DNA of 64,000 nucleotides from Nocardia sp. alder85J (GCF_020176955.2 NZ_JAIUCZ020000017.1:62001-126000); one strand, 5' to 3'; shown: positions 44,097 to 52,675, counted from the stretch's first letter. A program made the numbers and translations. The notes: generated by a model not told the origin, from the letters alone.

Positions 44097-44944
44097 TGCG
44101 CACCACCCAGCGACTCGCCCGCGGCGAGGTCGAGCGCCTCGGCGGCCGCCTCGATACCGCCGTGACCGCTCCGGCCGAACAGCAGTTCCGACAGGTAGTC
44201 GTGCAGCTTGTGGAATTCCGGGGTGCGCATCATCTCCGGGGTGCGCGGCCGCGGCAGGTCGATCTCGACCGTCTGCACCACCCGGCCCGGGCGCGGGCTC
44301 ATCACCGCGACCACATCCGACAGGAACACCGCCTCGGCGATGCCGTGCGTCACCATGAGCGTGGTGGCGGGCTTCTCGGTCCAGATGCGCAGCAGTTCCA
44401 GATTCAACCGCTGCCGGGTCATGTCGTCCAGCGCGCCGAACGGCTCGTCCAGCAGCAGTACCGTGGGCTTCACCACCAGCGCGCGGGCGATCGACACCCG
44501 TTGCCGCATACCGCCGGACAGCTGCGCCGGTTTCGCCTTCTCGAAGCCCTGCAACCCGACCAGCTCGATCAGGTCCGCGATCGCCGCCGCGTCGACCGGC
44601 AGACCGGCCACCTGCAACGGCAACTTGATGTTGGATTCCACACTGCGCCACGGCAGCAGCGCCGAATCCTGGAAGGCTATGCCGAATTCGTGCCGGCGCC
44701 GCAGTTCCGCGGGAGTGGCGCCGTCGATGCGCGCGGTCCCGGCCGTCGGCGTCTCCAACCCGGCCAGGATGCGCAGTACCGTCGACTTCCCGCACCCCGA
44801 GGGGCCGAGCAGCGACAGGAAGGCGCCCTGATCGGTGTCCAGATCCACCGAGTCCAGGGCCGGCACCGTGCGCCGGCCCACCCGGAAGGTCTTGCTCAAT
44901 CCGCTGATGTGAATGCCGGTGGCGGGGCCTGGTTCCGAGCTCAT
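44093..44944 (-). CDS. NitT/TauT-type ABC transporter ATPase
   Basis: A 283-residue nucleotide-binding protein of the SsuB/TauB type. Walker A is LLGPSGCGKSTVLR, Q-loop IAFQDSALLPW, signature LSGGMRQRVSIARAL, Walker B VLLLDEPFGALDDMTR, and switch histidine MVTHGIAEAVF. Start ATG 44944 (MSSEPGPATG). It begins the importer cluster. The C-terminal 35 residues after HDYLSELLF are longer than average and Ala/Glu-rich. Confidence 0.93.
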   Translation of the reverse strand: MSSEPGPATGIHISGLSKTFRVGRRTVPALDSVDLDTDQGAFLSLLGPSGCGKSTVLRILAGLETPTAGTARIDGATPAELRRRHEFGIAFQDSALLPWRSVESNIKLPLQVAGLPVDAAAIADLIELVGLQGFEKAKPAQLSGGMRQRVSIARALVVKPTVLLLDEPFGALDDMTRQRLNLELLRIWTEKPATTLMVTHGIAEAVFLSDVVAVMSPRPGRVVQTVEIDLPRPRTPEMMRTPEFHKLHDYLSELLFGRSGHGGIEAAAEALDLAAGESLGGAQ

Positions 44945-45045
44945 TCCGACACAGTAGGAGCATGTGGTTGCACCGGCATTGCGAATCGGCGCACCAGGTT
45001 GCACACCCGTAACGGCCGAGTTCCGGCCGTGTTCCGATCGCCGGA

Positions 45046-45447
45046 CTACCAGTCCTCGAACCAGTTCCGGGCCGCGGGCCGGAACATCAGCACGATGAGC
45101 CCGATCGAGCCGGCCGGGCCGAGCCAGCCGGGCGGATGGCCCCCGGTGATCGACGGAATCGTCCACAGCATGTTCAACGCCGCCAGCCCGATCGCGCCGA
45201 TCCGGATGCCGCTGCCGACCGCGCCGAAGGCCAGCGCCAGCAAGCCCAGCAGCCAGCTGGGCACGAAGGCCAGCGAGGTGACCAGCGCCGAGCGCGTCCC
45301 GAACAGCCAGCCCGCCGAGGCCGTGCACACGATCCCCATCAGCGCCAGGCCCAGCGCCAGCAGCTGCGCCGAGCGCACCGCCGCGGGCATCCGGCAGACC
45401 TCGAGGCCGGTCGCGACCGGATCGGGCCGAAACCCGTTGTCGGACAT
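45046..45447 (-). CDS. Small four-helix membrane protein, unknown function
   Basis: A 133-residue protein with a polar start and four hydrophobic helices (AQLLALGLALMGIVCTA, SALVTSLAFVPSWLLGLLAL, IRIGAIGLAALNML, WLGPAGSIGLIVLMF). I do not recognise a family. Start taken as ATG 45447 (MSDNGFRPDPV). It is transcribed away from the COG4705-like gene across a 231-base gap containing a direct repeat. Confidence 0.75.
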   Translation of the reverse strand: MSDNGFRPDPVATGLEVCRMPAAVRSAQLLALGLALMGIVCTASAGWLFGTRSALVTSLAFVPSWLLGLLALAFGAVGSGIRIGAIGLAALNMLWTIPSITGGHPPGWLGPAGSIGLIVLMFRPAARNWFEDW

Positions 45448-45513
45448 CCACCCTCCCATCTCGTCGGTGCAGTACCCCACGCGGACGGCGGGTAACGGAC
45501 ACGACATCGACTG

Positions 45514-45547
45514 TTGGCACGAGAGCGAGCGTTGGGCACGAGAGCGA
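45514..45547. repeat. Tandem 15/16-bp direct repeat
   Basis: TTGGCACGAGAGCGA at 45514-45528 and TTGGGCACGAGAGCGA at 45532-45547, an 18-bp period, lie between two divergent membrane protein genes. One copy could cover a -35 region for the plus-strand gene. No other function can be read from it. Confidence 0.6.
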
Positions 45548-45678
45548 ACATCACTGCACGGCGGAGCATTGACACGGCACGCGGGAGTACGACCCGAGCG
45601 GACTGTAGCGCGCGGACCGATCGGTACGGTGACAACGCGCGCAGAACCACGGTTGTCACAGCCGATTCGCAGACGGAC

Positions 45679-46503
45679 ATGAAGCGTTTTCACAGTTTCG
45701 GCGGCCAGAGTGTCGAGGTGATCGACAGCTCGACCCCCCAGCGCACCGCCCGGTCGGCCGAGGCCCTGGTGCCCCGCGTGACCGCGCTGTTCTGGGTGGT
45801 CAAGGTGCTCACCACCGGAATGGGCGAATCCTTCGCCGATTTCCTCGACGACCGGACCGACCGCGACACCGCGCTGCTGGTCGCCACGATCGTGCTGGTG
45901 ATCGCGCTGATCGCGCAGCTGGCGACCCCGCGCTGTCGGGCCTGGGTCTACTGGTTCGCGGTGGTGATGGTCGGCATCTGGGGCACGATGGCCGCCGACA
46001 CCATCGACTTCCGCTGGAAGGTTCCGCTGCCGGTGTCGACCCTCGGATTCCTGCTCGCCCTGGCGGGGCTGTTCGCGGCCTGGTACCGGGTCGAGGGGAC
46101 GCTCGCCGTGCACGACATCACGACCGCGCGCAGGCAGGTGTGGTACTGGCTCGCGGTGATCGTCACCTTCATGCTGGGCACCGCCGCGGGCGATCTGACC
46201 GCGAGCCGGATGCATCTGGGCTACCGCTGGTCCCTCGTGCTGTTCGCGGTGCTGATCGCGCTGCCCGCGGTGGCGCGCCGGTGGGCGGGGGTGAACGCGA
46301 TAGCCGCGTTCTGGTTCGCGTACGTGCTCACCCGGCCGCTGGGCGCGTCGATCGCCGACTGGCTGGGCGGGGATCGCTTCGACGGCATGCACCTCGGCAC
46401 CGGATGGGTGAGCCTGGCCGCGGCCGTCGCGATCGTGGCCCTGGTGGCCGTGCTCGACCGGCAGGATGCCCGCCGCCGCGCGGCGGCGGTCGCCGCCGCC
46501 TGA
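45679..46503 (+). CDS. Uncharacterised membrane protein with fourfold internal repeat (COG4705-like)
   Basis: A 274-residue polytopic membrane protein, about eight helices, matching a widespread but uncharacterised family. Four related units are visible: TTGMGESFADFL, IWGTMAADTIDF, MLGTAAGDLTA and RPLGASIADWL, each a G-x-x-x-(A/S)D helix motif followed by a short loop and a second helix. Such repeat architecture suggests a transporter-like core. Start ATG 45679 (MKRFHSFGG). Gene neighbours give no clue to the substrate. Confidence 0.8.
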   Translation: MKRFHSFGGQSVEVIDSSTPQRTARSAEALVPRVTALFWVVKVLTTGMGESFADFLDDRTDRDTALLVATIVLVIALIAQLATPRCRAWVYWFAVVMVGIWGTMAADTIDFRWKVPLPVSTLGFLLALAGLFAAWYRVEGTLAVHDITTARRQVWYWLAVIVTFMLGTAAGDLTASRMHLGYRWSLVLFAVLIALPAVARRWAGVNAIAAFWFAYVLTRPLGASIADWLGGDRFDGMHLGTGWVSLAAAVAIVALVAVLDRQDARRRAAAVAAA

Positions 46504-46550
46504 TGCTCCGGACCGCCCCGTCGCCCCGGGCGGTCCGGGTTCCACCCCTG

Positions 46551-47015
46551 TCACACCGCCAGTCCGGTGGCGATCTGGGCATCGGTGCGCCCCTTCGTCT
46601 CCGGCACCCAGCGGGCGACGAAGCCGGTGCCGAGCAGGCAGACGACGGCGAACAGCCAGAAGGTCGGGCCCTGCCCGATGCCCTGGATCAGCGGCAGGAA
46701 CGACTGGCTCACCGCGAAATTGGCGATCCAGTTGACGATCGTGCACAGCCCGGTGCCGCGCGCCCGCACCGGCGGCGGCAGCAGTTCCGACACCAGCAGC
46801 CACACCACCGGGCCCGCGCCGATGGCGAAGGCCGCGACGAAGGCGAGCAGGCAGATCAGCGCGGTGACGCTGCCGCCGGGCAACTCCCAGCGGAAGCTCG
46901 CGCCCAGCACGAGCAGGGCGACGGTCATCCCGGCGGTGGAGATCAACAGCAGCGGCCGGCGACCGGCCCGGTCGATCAGCGCGATCGACGCCTGCGTCAT
47001 CGCGACGTTGGTGAT
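46551..47015 (-). pseudogene. Sugar-porter MFS transporter, C-terminal third only
   Basis: The remaining frame encodes the C-terminal helices of a sugar porter (MFS): ITNVAMTQASIALIDRAGRR at its start, then GPVVWLLVSELLPPPVRARG and the family end motif WVPETKGRT. The first 250-300 residues are absent; homology stops at about 47015, where the reading passes into the antisense of a sugar-isomerase fragment. An internal ATG at 47000 leaves an open frame of 149 codons but no functional transporter. It lies beside an amino-sugar operon, so it was probably that operon's importer. Confidence 0.8.
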
Positions 47016-47652
47016 CTGCCGCTCCGGCACCACCACCGAGGTGATCCGCGCGCTGCGGGCCCTGCCCGCCGGGGTGCCGCGCACCGTGATCTGTTCCAGC
47101 CCCGGCACACCGGTGCTGGAGTTGGCCGACCCCATTCTGATCGACGCGGTCGACGAACGCTCGGTGGTGCAGACCCGCTTCGCCACCACCACGCTGGCGA
47201 TCCTGCGCTGGCTTTTCGGCGAGGACCTCACCCCGGTGATCGCACAGGCCGCCGCGGTGCTCGCCGAGGATCCGGCGCAGGCGCTGGCCGGCGTCCGCAC
47301 CGCCGAGCAGATCAGCTTCGTGGGCATGGGTTTCGCGGCCGCCCTGGCCGACGAGGCCGGGCTGAAGCTGCGCGAGTCCTGCCGTGCCTGGACCGAGGGC
47401 TACCTGGCCACCGAATACCGGCACGGCCCGATCAGCATCGCCGGCCCCCGCCGCGCGGTCTGGGCGCTCGGCCCGGTGATCCCCGGCCTGGCCGACGACA
47501 TCGCCGCCACCGGAGCCCATTTCGAGCATCGCGACATCGACCCGATGGCCGACCTGGTGCGGGTGCACCGCCTGTGCCTGCTGCGCGCCGCGGACCAGGG
47601 CCTGGATCCGGATCACCCACGCGGCCTGACTCGTTCGGTGATCCTGGGGTGA
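47011..47652 (+). pseudogene. SIS-domain sugar isomerase (AgaS-like), N-terminal part lost
   Basis: The frame begins inside the first SIS domain at LVICRSGTTTEVIRALRAL, normally preceded by about 90-100 residues carrying the GCGTS-type sugar-binding motif. The rest, including the second SIS domain (ISFVGMGFAAALADEAGLKL) and TEYRHGPISIAGP, is intact to the stop. AgaS-type proteins isomerise and deaminate galactosamine- or glucosamine-6-phosphate. GTG 47011 could start a 213-residue remnant, and its stop still overlaps the ROK start (GTGA), so transcription and coupling are preserved although the enzyme is probably dead. Confidence 0.8.
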
Positions 47653-48743
47653 GCACCCCGGCGGACCTGGTGCTCGCCGTCGACGTGGGCGGCACCACCA
47701 CCAAGGCCGAGATCACCGACGCCGCGGGCGCCGTCCTGACCGCCGCCGCCATCGGCACCCCGCCCGGCCTCGCGGCCCTCGATGCCGTCGCCGACCTCGG
47801 CGACCGGCTGCTCACCGAACTCGTAGCCGCCCAGCGCAATCGAGTCACCCGCGCTGCCGTGGTCATCCCCGGCATCGTGGACCCCGCCCGCGCGGTGGCC
47901 GTCTTCAGCAGCAACCTCGGCTGGCGCGATGTCGCGGTCGGCGACCGCTTCGGTACCCGCTGGGGCATCCCGGTCCTGCTCGAACACGATGTGGCCGTGG
48001 CCGGTTGGGCGGAATGGCGACTGGGCGCGGGCCGTGGCCACGACGATGTGTGCGTCCTGATCCTCGGCACCGGCATCGCGGGCACCCTCTCCGTCGCCGG
48101 CCGACTGGTCCGCGCCGCACCCGGCCAGGCGGGCGAATTCGGCCACATTCCCATCCGGCACCGCGACGGACTGCCCTGCCCCTGCGGCAATATCGGCTGC
48201 GTCGAGACGGTCGCCTCCGGCGCCGCCATCGCCCGCGCCTACGCCGCCCGCACAGGCCGCGGTCCGCGCACCGGCACGGGCCCACGCACGAGCACGAGCA
48301 CGAGCACAGGCACAGGCTCGAGCACGGGCACCGGCACGGGCACCCGCTCGAGCACAGGCACGGGCACGAGCACCGGCTCGAGCACCCGCTCAAGCACCGG
48401 CTCGGGCACGGGCACCGGCTCGGGCAGCGGCAGCGAAATCCTCGACGCCGCGGCGATATTCGAACGACTGCCGTCCGACCCCGATGCTCGTGCGGTGATC
48501 GCCGACGCCGTCGACGCCCTCGCCGACGGACTGCTCGGCATCCTGCACGCCACCCGCGTCCCACTGATCGTGCTCGGCGGCGGCCTCTCCGGCGCGGGCC
48601 CGATCCTGTCCACCGCCCTGCACACCCGCCTCACGGAACGGCTGCGCGTGATCCCCGTCCCCCGGGTCACGTTGGGCGCCTTCGGCCCTCGCGCGGGCCT
48701 CATCGGCGCCGCCCACTACGCCCGCACGGGGGCGCTGGAATGA
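47649..48743 (+). CDS. ROK family sugar kinase with Ser/Thr/Gly-repeat insertion
   Basis: A 364-residue ROK kinase, predicted to phosphorylate an amino sugar (GalNAc or GlcNAc) taken up by the cell. The ATP loop is AVDVGGTTTKAEI (about 10-22), the catalytic aspartate D114 in LLEHDVAVAGW, and the ROK zinc site GEFGHIPI with CPCGNIGCVE (H166, C177, C179, C184). Residues about 208-262 are an almost pure Ser/Thr/Gly/Arg repeat between the zinc motif and the C-terminal helices, so the gene is about 55 codons longer than usual. GTG start overlaps the isomerase remnant stop. Confidence 0.88.
   Translation: MSTPADLVLAVDVGGTTTKAEITDAAGAVLTAAAIGTPPGLAALDAVADLGDRLLTELVAAQRNRVTRAAVVIPGIVDPARAVAVFSSNLGWRDVAVGDRFGTRWGIPVLLEHDVAVAGWAEWRLGAGRGHDDVCVLILGTGIAGTLSVAGRLVRAAPGQAGEFGHIPIRHRDGLPCPCGNIGCVETVASGAAIARAYAARTGRGPRTGTGPRTSTSTSTGTGSSTGTGTGTRSSTGTGTSTGSSTRSSTGSGTGTGSGSGSEILDAAAIFERLPSDPDARAVIADAVDALADGLLGILHATRVPLIVLGGGLSGAGPILSTALHTRLTERLRVIPVPRVTLGAFGPRAGLIGAAHYARTGALE
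48270..48434. repeat. GGCACG/AGCACG-type hexamer repeat within the ROK gene
   Basis: About 165 bases of six-base units related to (A/G)GCAC(G/C) encode alternating Ser-Thr and Gly-Thr dipeptides with a few Arg and Ser interruptions. In length it is an exact multiple of three, so the frame is kept. This kind of array is prone to slippage and to assembly error. Confidence 0.9.
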
Positions 48744-49102
48744 CCGGCAACACATCCGCAATCGCCTCCGGGGCCGCCCGGTACCGGCAGAGCGACCAGG
48801 CAGCATCCTGGTTACCGCGATCCACGACAGCTCGGTCATCGCCACCCGGCCGTACCGCGGAGTCGGCGCTACAGCCCGTTTCTCGCTACTCGAGCGCGGT
48901 GCCGCACCGCACCGGCCCGGCGGCACCCAACCCCGTCTTCATCTGTGCCGACGCGTCCGCAAAACCGATCGCCGTGCACCCGCACCACACAGCGTCCACC
49001 CGCCCCGGCGCCGAAGCTCCGCATTCGGACCCGGCCGCCACTGGGCCGGTATGGATGGTTCCCGCGCAACGATCCTCGGTGTCCGATCGGGGGCTGCGAT
49101 GA
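48740..49102 (+). CDS. Hypothetical 120-residue ORF between ROK and nagA
   Basis: An open frame whose ATG overlaps the ROK stop (ATGA) and whose TGA overlaps the nagA start (ATGA at 49099-49102). This double coupling argues for translation through it. The protein, however, looks unlike a folded domain: rich in Ala, Ser, Pro and His, with no recognised motif and a lower G+C third position than its neighbours. It may be a spacer, a degraded gene, or a very divergent protein. I do not recognise it. Confidence 0.35.
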   Translation: MTGNTSAIASGAARYRQSDQAASWLPRSTTARSSPPGRTAESALQPVSRYSSAVPHRTGPAAPNPVFICADASAKPIAVHPHHTASTRPGAEAPHSDPAATGPVWMVPAQRSSVSDRGLR

Positions 49103-50262
49103 CCTCCGGCGATGACGGCGGCGAGTTGCGCGGCCGGATCGTCACCGCCGATCGCGTGCTCGACGACGGCGTGATCTCGATCTCGGGCGACCGAGTCGGG
49201 GCCGTCACGGACAGCGCGGAATGGGCGGCACGGCACCCGGATCGGGCATTGCCGCTGTTCTCCGGCACCATCGTCCCCGGATTGGTCGACATCCACAATC
49301 ACGGCGGGTTCGGGCATCGCTTCGACACGACCGATATCGCCGAGGCGCGGGCGGCCGCGGAATTCCACCATGCGCAGGGGACGACGACCGTGGTGGCGAG
49401 CATCGTCACCGCACCGGCCGACGAGATGGTGGCGCAGGTCGCGGCGCTGCGGGAGCTCGCGACCGCCGGGGTGGTGGCGGGTATTCACGCCGAAGGGCCG
49501 TTCCTGTCCGAGGTGCGTTGTGGCGCACAGGATCCGCGCTATCTGCTCGATCCCGATCCGGTGCTGACCGAGCGGCTGCTCGCGGCGGCCGACGGCTGGT
49601 TGCGAGTGATGACACTGGCCCCGGAGCGGCCCGGATTCGACGCCGTCGCAACGATGTTGGCACGGCACGGGGTGGTGGTGGCGCTCGGGCACTCCGATGC
49701 CGCGCATCCGGAGTTCCGGGCGGCGCTGGCGCCCGGCGGTTCCGGGACGCTGGTGACCCATCTGGCCAACGGGATGCCCCCGCTGCACCATCGCGCGCCC
49801 GGCCCGGTCGCCGCCGCCCTGCTGGCCGCGGCCGCGCGGGCGGTGACCGTCGAACTCATCGGCGACGGTGTGCACATCGATTCCGGCTTCGGCGCACTGG
49901 TTTTCGCCACCGCGCCGCAGCGGGTCGCGCTGATCACCGATGCGATGCAGGCCGCCGGGATGCCCGACGGCGGTTATCGGCTCGGCCCGCAGGCGGTGCA
50001 GGTCACCGAGGGGGTGGCGCGACTGCCCGGCGGCACCCTCGCCGGGGGCACCGCCACCCTGCTGCGCTGCCTGCGCTGGGCGGTGCGCGACTGCGGCGTG
50101 CCGCTGCCGGAAGCGATCCGGGCCGCCACCGTCACTCCGGCGGCGGCGGCCGGATTGTCCGAGGTAGGCGACCTGCGGCCGGGAATGTTCGCCGACGCGC
50201 TCATTGTGGATGACGGGTTCGATTTGCCACGGGTGCTCCGGCGAGGACAGTGGTTGTCGTGA
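49099..50262 (+). CDS. nagA: N-acetylglucosamine/galactosamine-6-phosphate deacetylase
   Basis: A 387-residue amidohydrolase that removes acetate from N-acetylhexosamine-6-phosphate. The metal and substrate motifs are PGLVDIHNHGGFGH (about 74-87), the metal-ligand glutamate in GIHAEGPFL, histidines in ALGHSDA and LVTHLANGM, and the catalytic aspartate in LITDAMQA. Start ATG 49099 (MTSGDDGGEL), coupled to the preceding ORF. In this operon a PfkB-type kinase and class II aldolase follow, as in galactosamine (aga) pathways, so GalNAc-6-P may be its substrate; sequence alone cannot decide. Confidence 0.93.
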   Translation: MTSGDDGGELRGRIVTADRVLDDGVISISGDRVGAVTDSAEWAARHPDRALPLFSGTIVPGLVDIHNHGGFGHRFDTTDIAEARAAAEFHHAQGTTTVVASIVTAPADEMVAQVAALRELATAGVVAGIHAEGPFLSEVRCGAQDPRYLLDPDPVLTERLLAAADGWLRVMTLAPERPGFDAVATMLARHGVVVALGHSDAAHPEFRAALAPGGSGTLVTHLANGMPPLHHRAPGPVAAALLAAAARAVTVELIGDGVHIDSGFGALVFATAPQRVALITDAMQAAGMPDGGYRLGPQAVQVTEGVARLPGGTLAGGTATLLRCLRWAVRDCGVPLPEAIRAATVTPAAAAGLSEVGDLRPGMFADALIVDDGFDLPRVLRRGQWLS

Positions 50263-51212
50263 TCCTGACCGTGACAATGAATCCGGCCTATGACACCACC
50301 TATCGTGTCGAGCGGCTGGAGCGGGGCGCCGCGCAGCGCGTGCTGTCGGTGCAGCAGCGCATCGGCGGCAAGGGCATCAACGTCAGCCGAGTGCTCAACC
50401 AGATCGGAAAGTACTCCCGGGCCACCGGATTCGCCGACCACATGTTCGCCGCCGCGGCGGAGCTGGAGCTGCCGGTGGACTTCGTGCACGCGCTGCCCTG
50501 GGTCCGCCGCACGGTGGTGATCAGCGAATCCGAGGACGGCACCGCCACCGGGCTGTGGGAGCCGGGCCCCCGGGTCAGCGAACCGCATTCGATCGACCAA
50601 CTGCGCGTGCGGGTTTCGGGCCTGCTGCCGGATTCCAGGGGGTTGGTGGTGTCCGGCTCGTTGCCGATCGGGGTGACCGAGGCGATGCCGGCGGACCTGG
50701 CCAGGATCGCCGTGGCGGCCGGGGTGCCGGTGGTCTGCGACGTCGACGGCCGGGCCCTGCGCTACGCCGCGCAGGTGCCGGGCGTGGTGCTGATGCCGAA
50801 TCTGGACGAACTGCGGCAGCTGGTGGACGACGAGATCGACGATCCGGCGGACATTCCGGCCGCGACCGGGCCGCTGATCGCGATGGGTGTCCGCGCGGTG
50901 ATCACCACCCTCGGCGCGGCCGGCATGGTCGCCGTCACCGCCGCGGGGGCGTGGTCCGCCGCCCTGCCGGAACCGCTGGCGGGCAATCCGACCGGCGCCG
51001 GCGACGCGGCGGCGGCGGCCGTCATCGCGGCCCTGGCGAGCGGCGCCGCACCGGACTGGCCGGCGATCCTGATCGACGCGGTCGCGACATCCGCGGCGGC
51101 CGTGGTGATCCCGGTCGCCGGTGAGATCGATCGGTCGCTACGGGAGCGGCTGGCGCCCACGGTCACCGTCACCGACCTTCGTCCCGCCGCCCAGGAGGCC
51201 ACCTCACCATGA
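50259..51212 (+). CDS. 1-phosphofructokinase/tagatose-6-phosphate kinase family (PfkB)
   Basis: A 317-residue PfkB-type sugar kinase. The start ILTVTMNPAYDTTYRVERL and the GGKGINVSRVL motif identify the 1-phosphofructokinase/tagatose-6-phosphate kinase subgroup; the catalytic segment is NPTGAGDAAAAAV. Start GTG 50259 overlaps the nagA stop (GTGA); GTG 50250, three codons upstream, is the alternative. In this operon it probably phosphorylates tagatose-6-phosphate for the following aldolase, by inference. Confidence 0.9.
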   Translation: MILTVTMNPAYDTTYRVERLERGAAQRVLSVQQRIGGKGINVSRVLNQIGKYSRATGFADHMFAAAAELELPVDFVHALPWVRRTVVISESEDGTATGLWEPGPRVSEPHSIDQLRVRVSGLLPDSRGLVVSGSLPIGVTEAMPADLARIAVAAGVPVVCDVDGRALRYAAQVPGVVLMPNLDELRQLVDDEIDDPADIPAATGPLIAMGVRAVITTLGAAGMVAVTAAGAWSAALPEPLAGNPTGAGDAAAAAVIAALASGAAPDWPAILIDAVATSAAAVVIPVAGEIDRSLRERLAPTVTVTDLRPAAQEATSP

Positions 51213-52054
51213 CCCTGACGCCCGTGCCCGATCTGCTCGCCGCCTCGCGGCCGGGCGCACTGGCCGCCTTCAACGTGATCACGCTGGAACACGCGGAGGC
51301 CGTGGCCGCCGCCGCGGAGGCGACGGCACGGCCCGCCGTGCTCCAGATCTCGGAGAACACCGTGCGCTATCACGGTGGTCTCGCGCCGCTGGCCCGGGCC
51401 TGCCTGCAGATCGCCGCGGACAGTACGGCCGCGCTGGCGGTCCATCTGGACCACGCCACCGGCGCCGCGCTGATCGAATCGGCGGTGGCGCTGGGCATCA
51501 CCTCGGTGATGTACGACGGCTCCACCCTGCCCGATGCCGACAACCGCGCCACCACGGCCGCGATCACCCGATGGTGCCATCGGCGCGGGGTGGTGGTGGA
51601 GGCCGAGCTCGGCGCGGTGGGCGGCAAAGGAGGGGCCCACACGCCCGGGGTCCGGACCGATCCGGCCGCCGCCGCGGCGTTCGTCACCGCGACCGGCGTC
51701 GACGCGCTGGCGGTCGCGGTCGGCTCCGAGCACGCGATGCAGGCCCGGACGGCCCGCCTCGACGACGACCTGATCGCCGCACTGGCGGCGCGGGTGCCGG
51801 TACCGCTGGTGCTGCACGGCTCCTCGGGGGTGCCCGACGCTGGCCTGCGGTCGGCGGTCCGGCACGGCATGGCGAAGATCAATCTCGCGACCCGGCTGAA
51901 CATCACGCTCACCGGCGCCGTCCGGACGGCGCTGGCCGACGGTCCGGCGCTCACCGATCCGCGCCGGTATCTGGCGCCCGCCCGGCGGGCCGTGCAGAGC
52001 GAGGTCGAGCATTTCCTGCGACTGCTGGATCCGGCCGCCGCGACCGCTGCCTGA
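51209..52054 (+). CDS. Class II ketose-bisphosphate aldolase (tagatose/fructose)
   Basis: A 281-residue zinc-dependent aldolase of the GatY/KbaY/FbaA family, splitting a ketose-1,6-bisphosphate into dihydroxyacetone phosphate and glyceraldehyde-3-phosphate. AAFNVITLEHAEA opens the protein, the zinc ligands are in AVHLDHATG, VVEAELGAVGGKGG and LVLHGSSGVPD, and GMAKINLATRL binds phosphate. ATG overlaps the kinase stop by four bases. It closes the amino-sugar operon; tagatose-1,6-bisphosphate is the likely substrate from context. Confidence 0.92.
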   Translation: MTLTPVPDLLAASRPGALAAFNVITLEHAEAVAAAAEATARPAVLQISENTVRYHGGLAPLARACLQIAADSTAALAVHLDHATGAALIESAVALGITSVMYDGSTLPDADNRATTAAITRWCHRRGVVVEAELGAVGGKGGAHTPGVRTDPAAAAAFVTATGVDALAVAVGSEHAMQARTARLDDDLIAALAARVPVPLVLHGSSGVPDAGLRSAVRHGMAKINLATRLNITLTGAVRTALADGPALTDPRRYLAPARRAVQSEVEHFLRLLDPAAATAA

Positions 52055-52137
52055 GTCAGCACCTGTTTTGTCGCGATGGTCCAGGTCAGCGAATGTTGTT
52101 GCCGATCAGAAATATTGGGCGTGCATCATCTTCTCCC

Positions 52138-52623
52138 GTGGCATCGCTCCCACCGAAACACCGCCTCCTGGAGGCCTGCCGTGGCCTGCCGGTCGAGACC
52201 GGCCCGCCCGACGAACACCTCGTACTGCGCTGTGCCTGCCGGCTGGCCGAACTGCACGAGCAACGGATGGCCGCCGAGCCCGGCACCGTCACCGTCACCG
52301 AGATCGATCACGATCGGGCCCGCCTGGTCCACGACATCGACGGCTGGGTGGTGCGGGAGTTACCCACGGCGCACGGAGGCGCCCGCATGCACACCGAAAC
52401 CGTCGGCACGGTGGTCGACCGGCTCGCCCAGTTCTCGGCCCAGGCGTACTCGACGCTGACCGGGGCGCCCGAATGGATGGTGCACGACGCCTGGCGTCGC
52501 CTGTCCGAGTTGGCGGTGGCCTACGAGGATCTGGCGGTGGACGTCACCGGCGGCGTCTGCCGGCTGCCCGATTTCAGCGGCCATCACGAATACGACCGCG
52601 GCCCACACGAATTCGAGCACTGA
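52138..52623 (+). CDS. DUF4254 family protein
   Basis: A 161-residue cytosolic protein similar in pattern to DUF4254 proteins of actinomycetes (HRLLEACRGLP at the start, then RLAELHEQRMA, TVVDRLAQFSAQAYSTL and WRRLSELAVAYEDLAVDV). Function unknown. Start taken as GTG 52138 (V-A-S-L-P-P-K), which aligns with the usual N-terminus; ATG 52093 is possible. Separate from the aldolase by 83 bases. Confidence 0.75.
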   Translation: MASLPPKHRLLEACRGLPVETGPPDEHLVLRCACRLAELHEQRMAAEPGTVTVTEIDHDRARLVHDIDGWVVRELPTAHGGARMHTETVGTVVDRLAQFSAQAYSTLTGAPEWMVHDAWRRLSELAVAYEDLAVDVTGGVCRLPDFSGHHEYDRGPHEFEH

Positions 52624-52644
52624 GAAGATCCCGGCCGCGGAGTC

Positions 52645-52675
52645 GGTGGCACCGGGATGAGGAACCGGTGCCACC
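52645..52675 (+). terminator. Hairpin after the DUF4254 gene
   Basis: GGTGGCACCGG at 52645-52655 pairs perfectly with CCGGTGCCACC at 52665-52675 around a 9-base loop, 22 bases after the stop codon. It probably terminates the DUF4254 message (and read-through from the amino-sugar operon). No U-tract follows. Confidence 0.7.

Noticed and set aside
45046..47616. An 856-codon minus-strand frame running through the COG4705-like gene and isomerase remnant
   Set aside because: Only its 3' end (45046-45447) looks like a real protein; the rest is antisense shadow.
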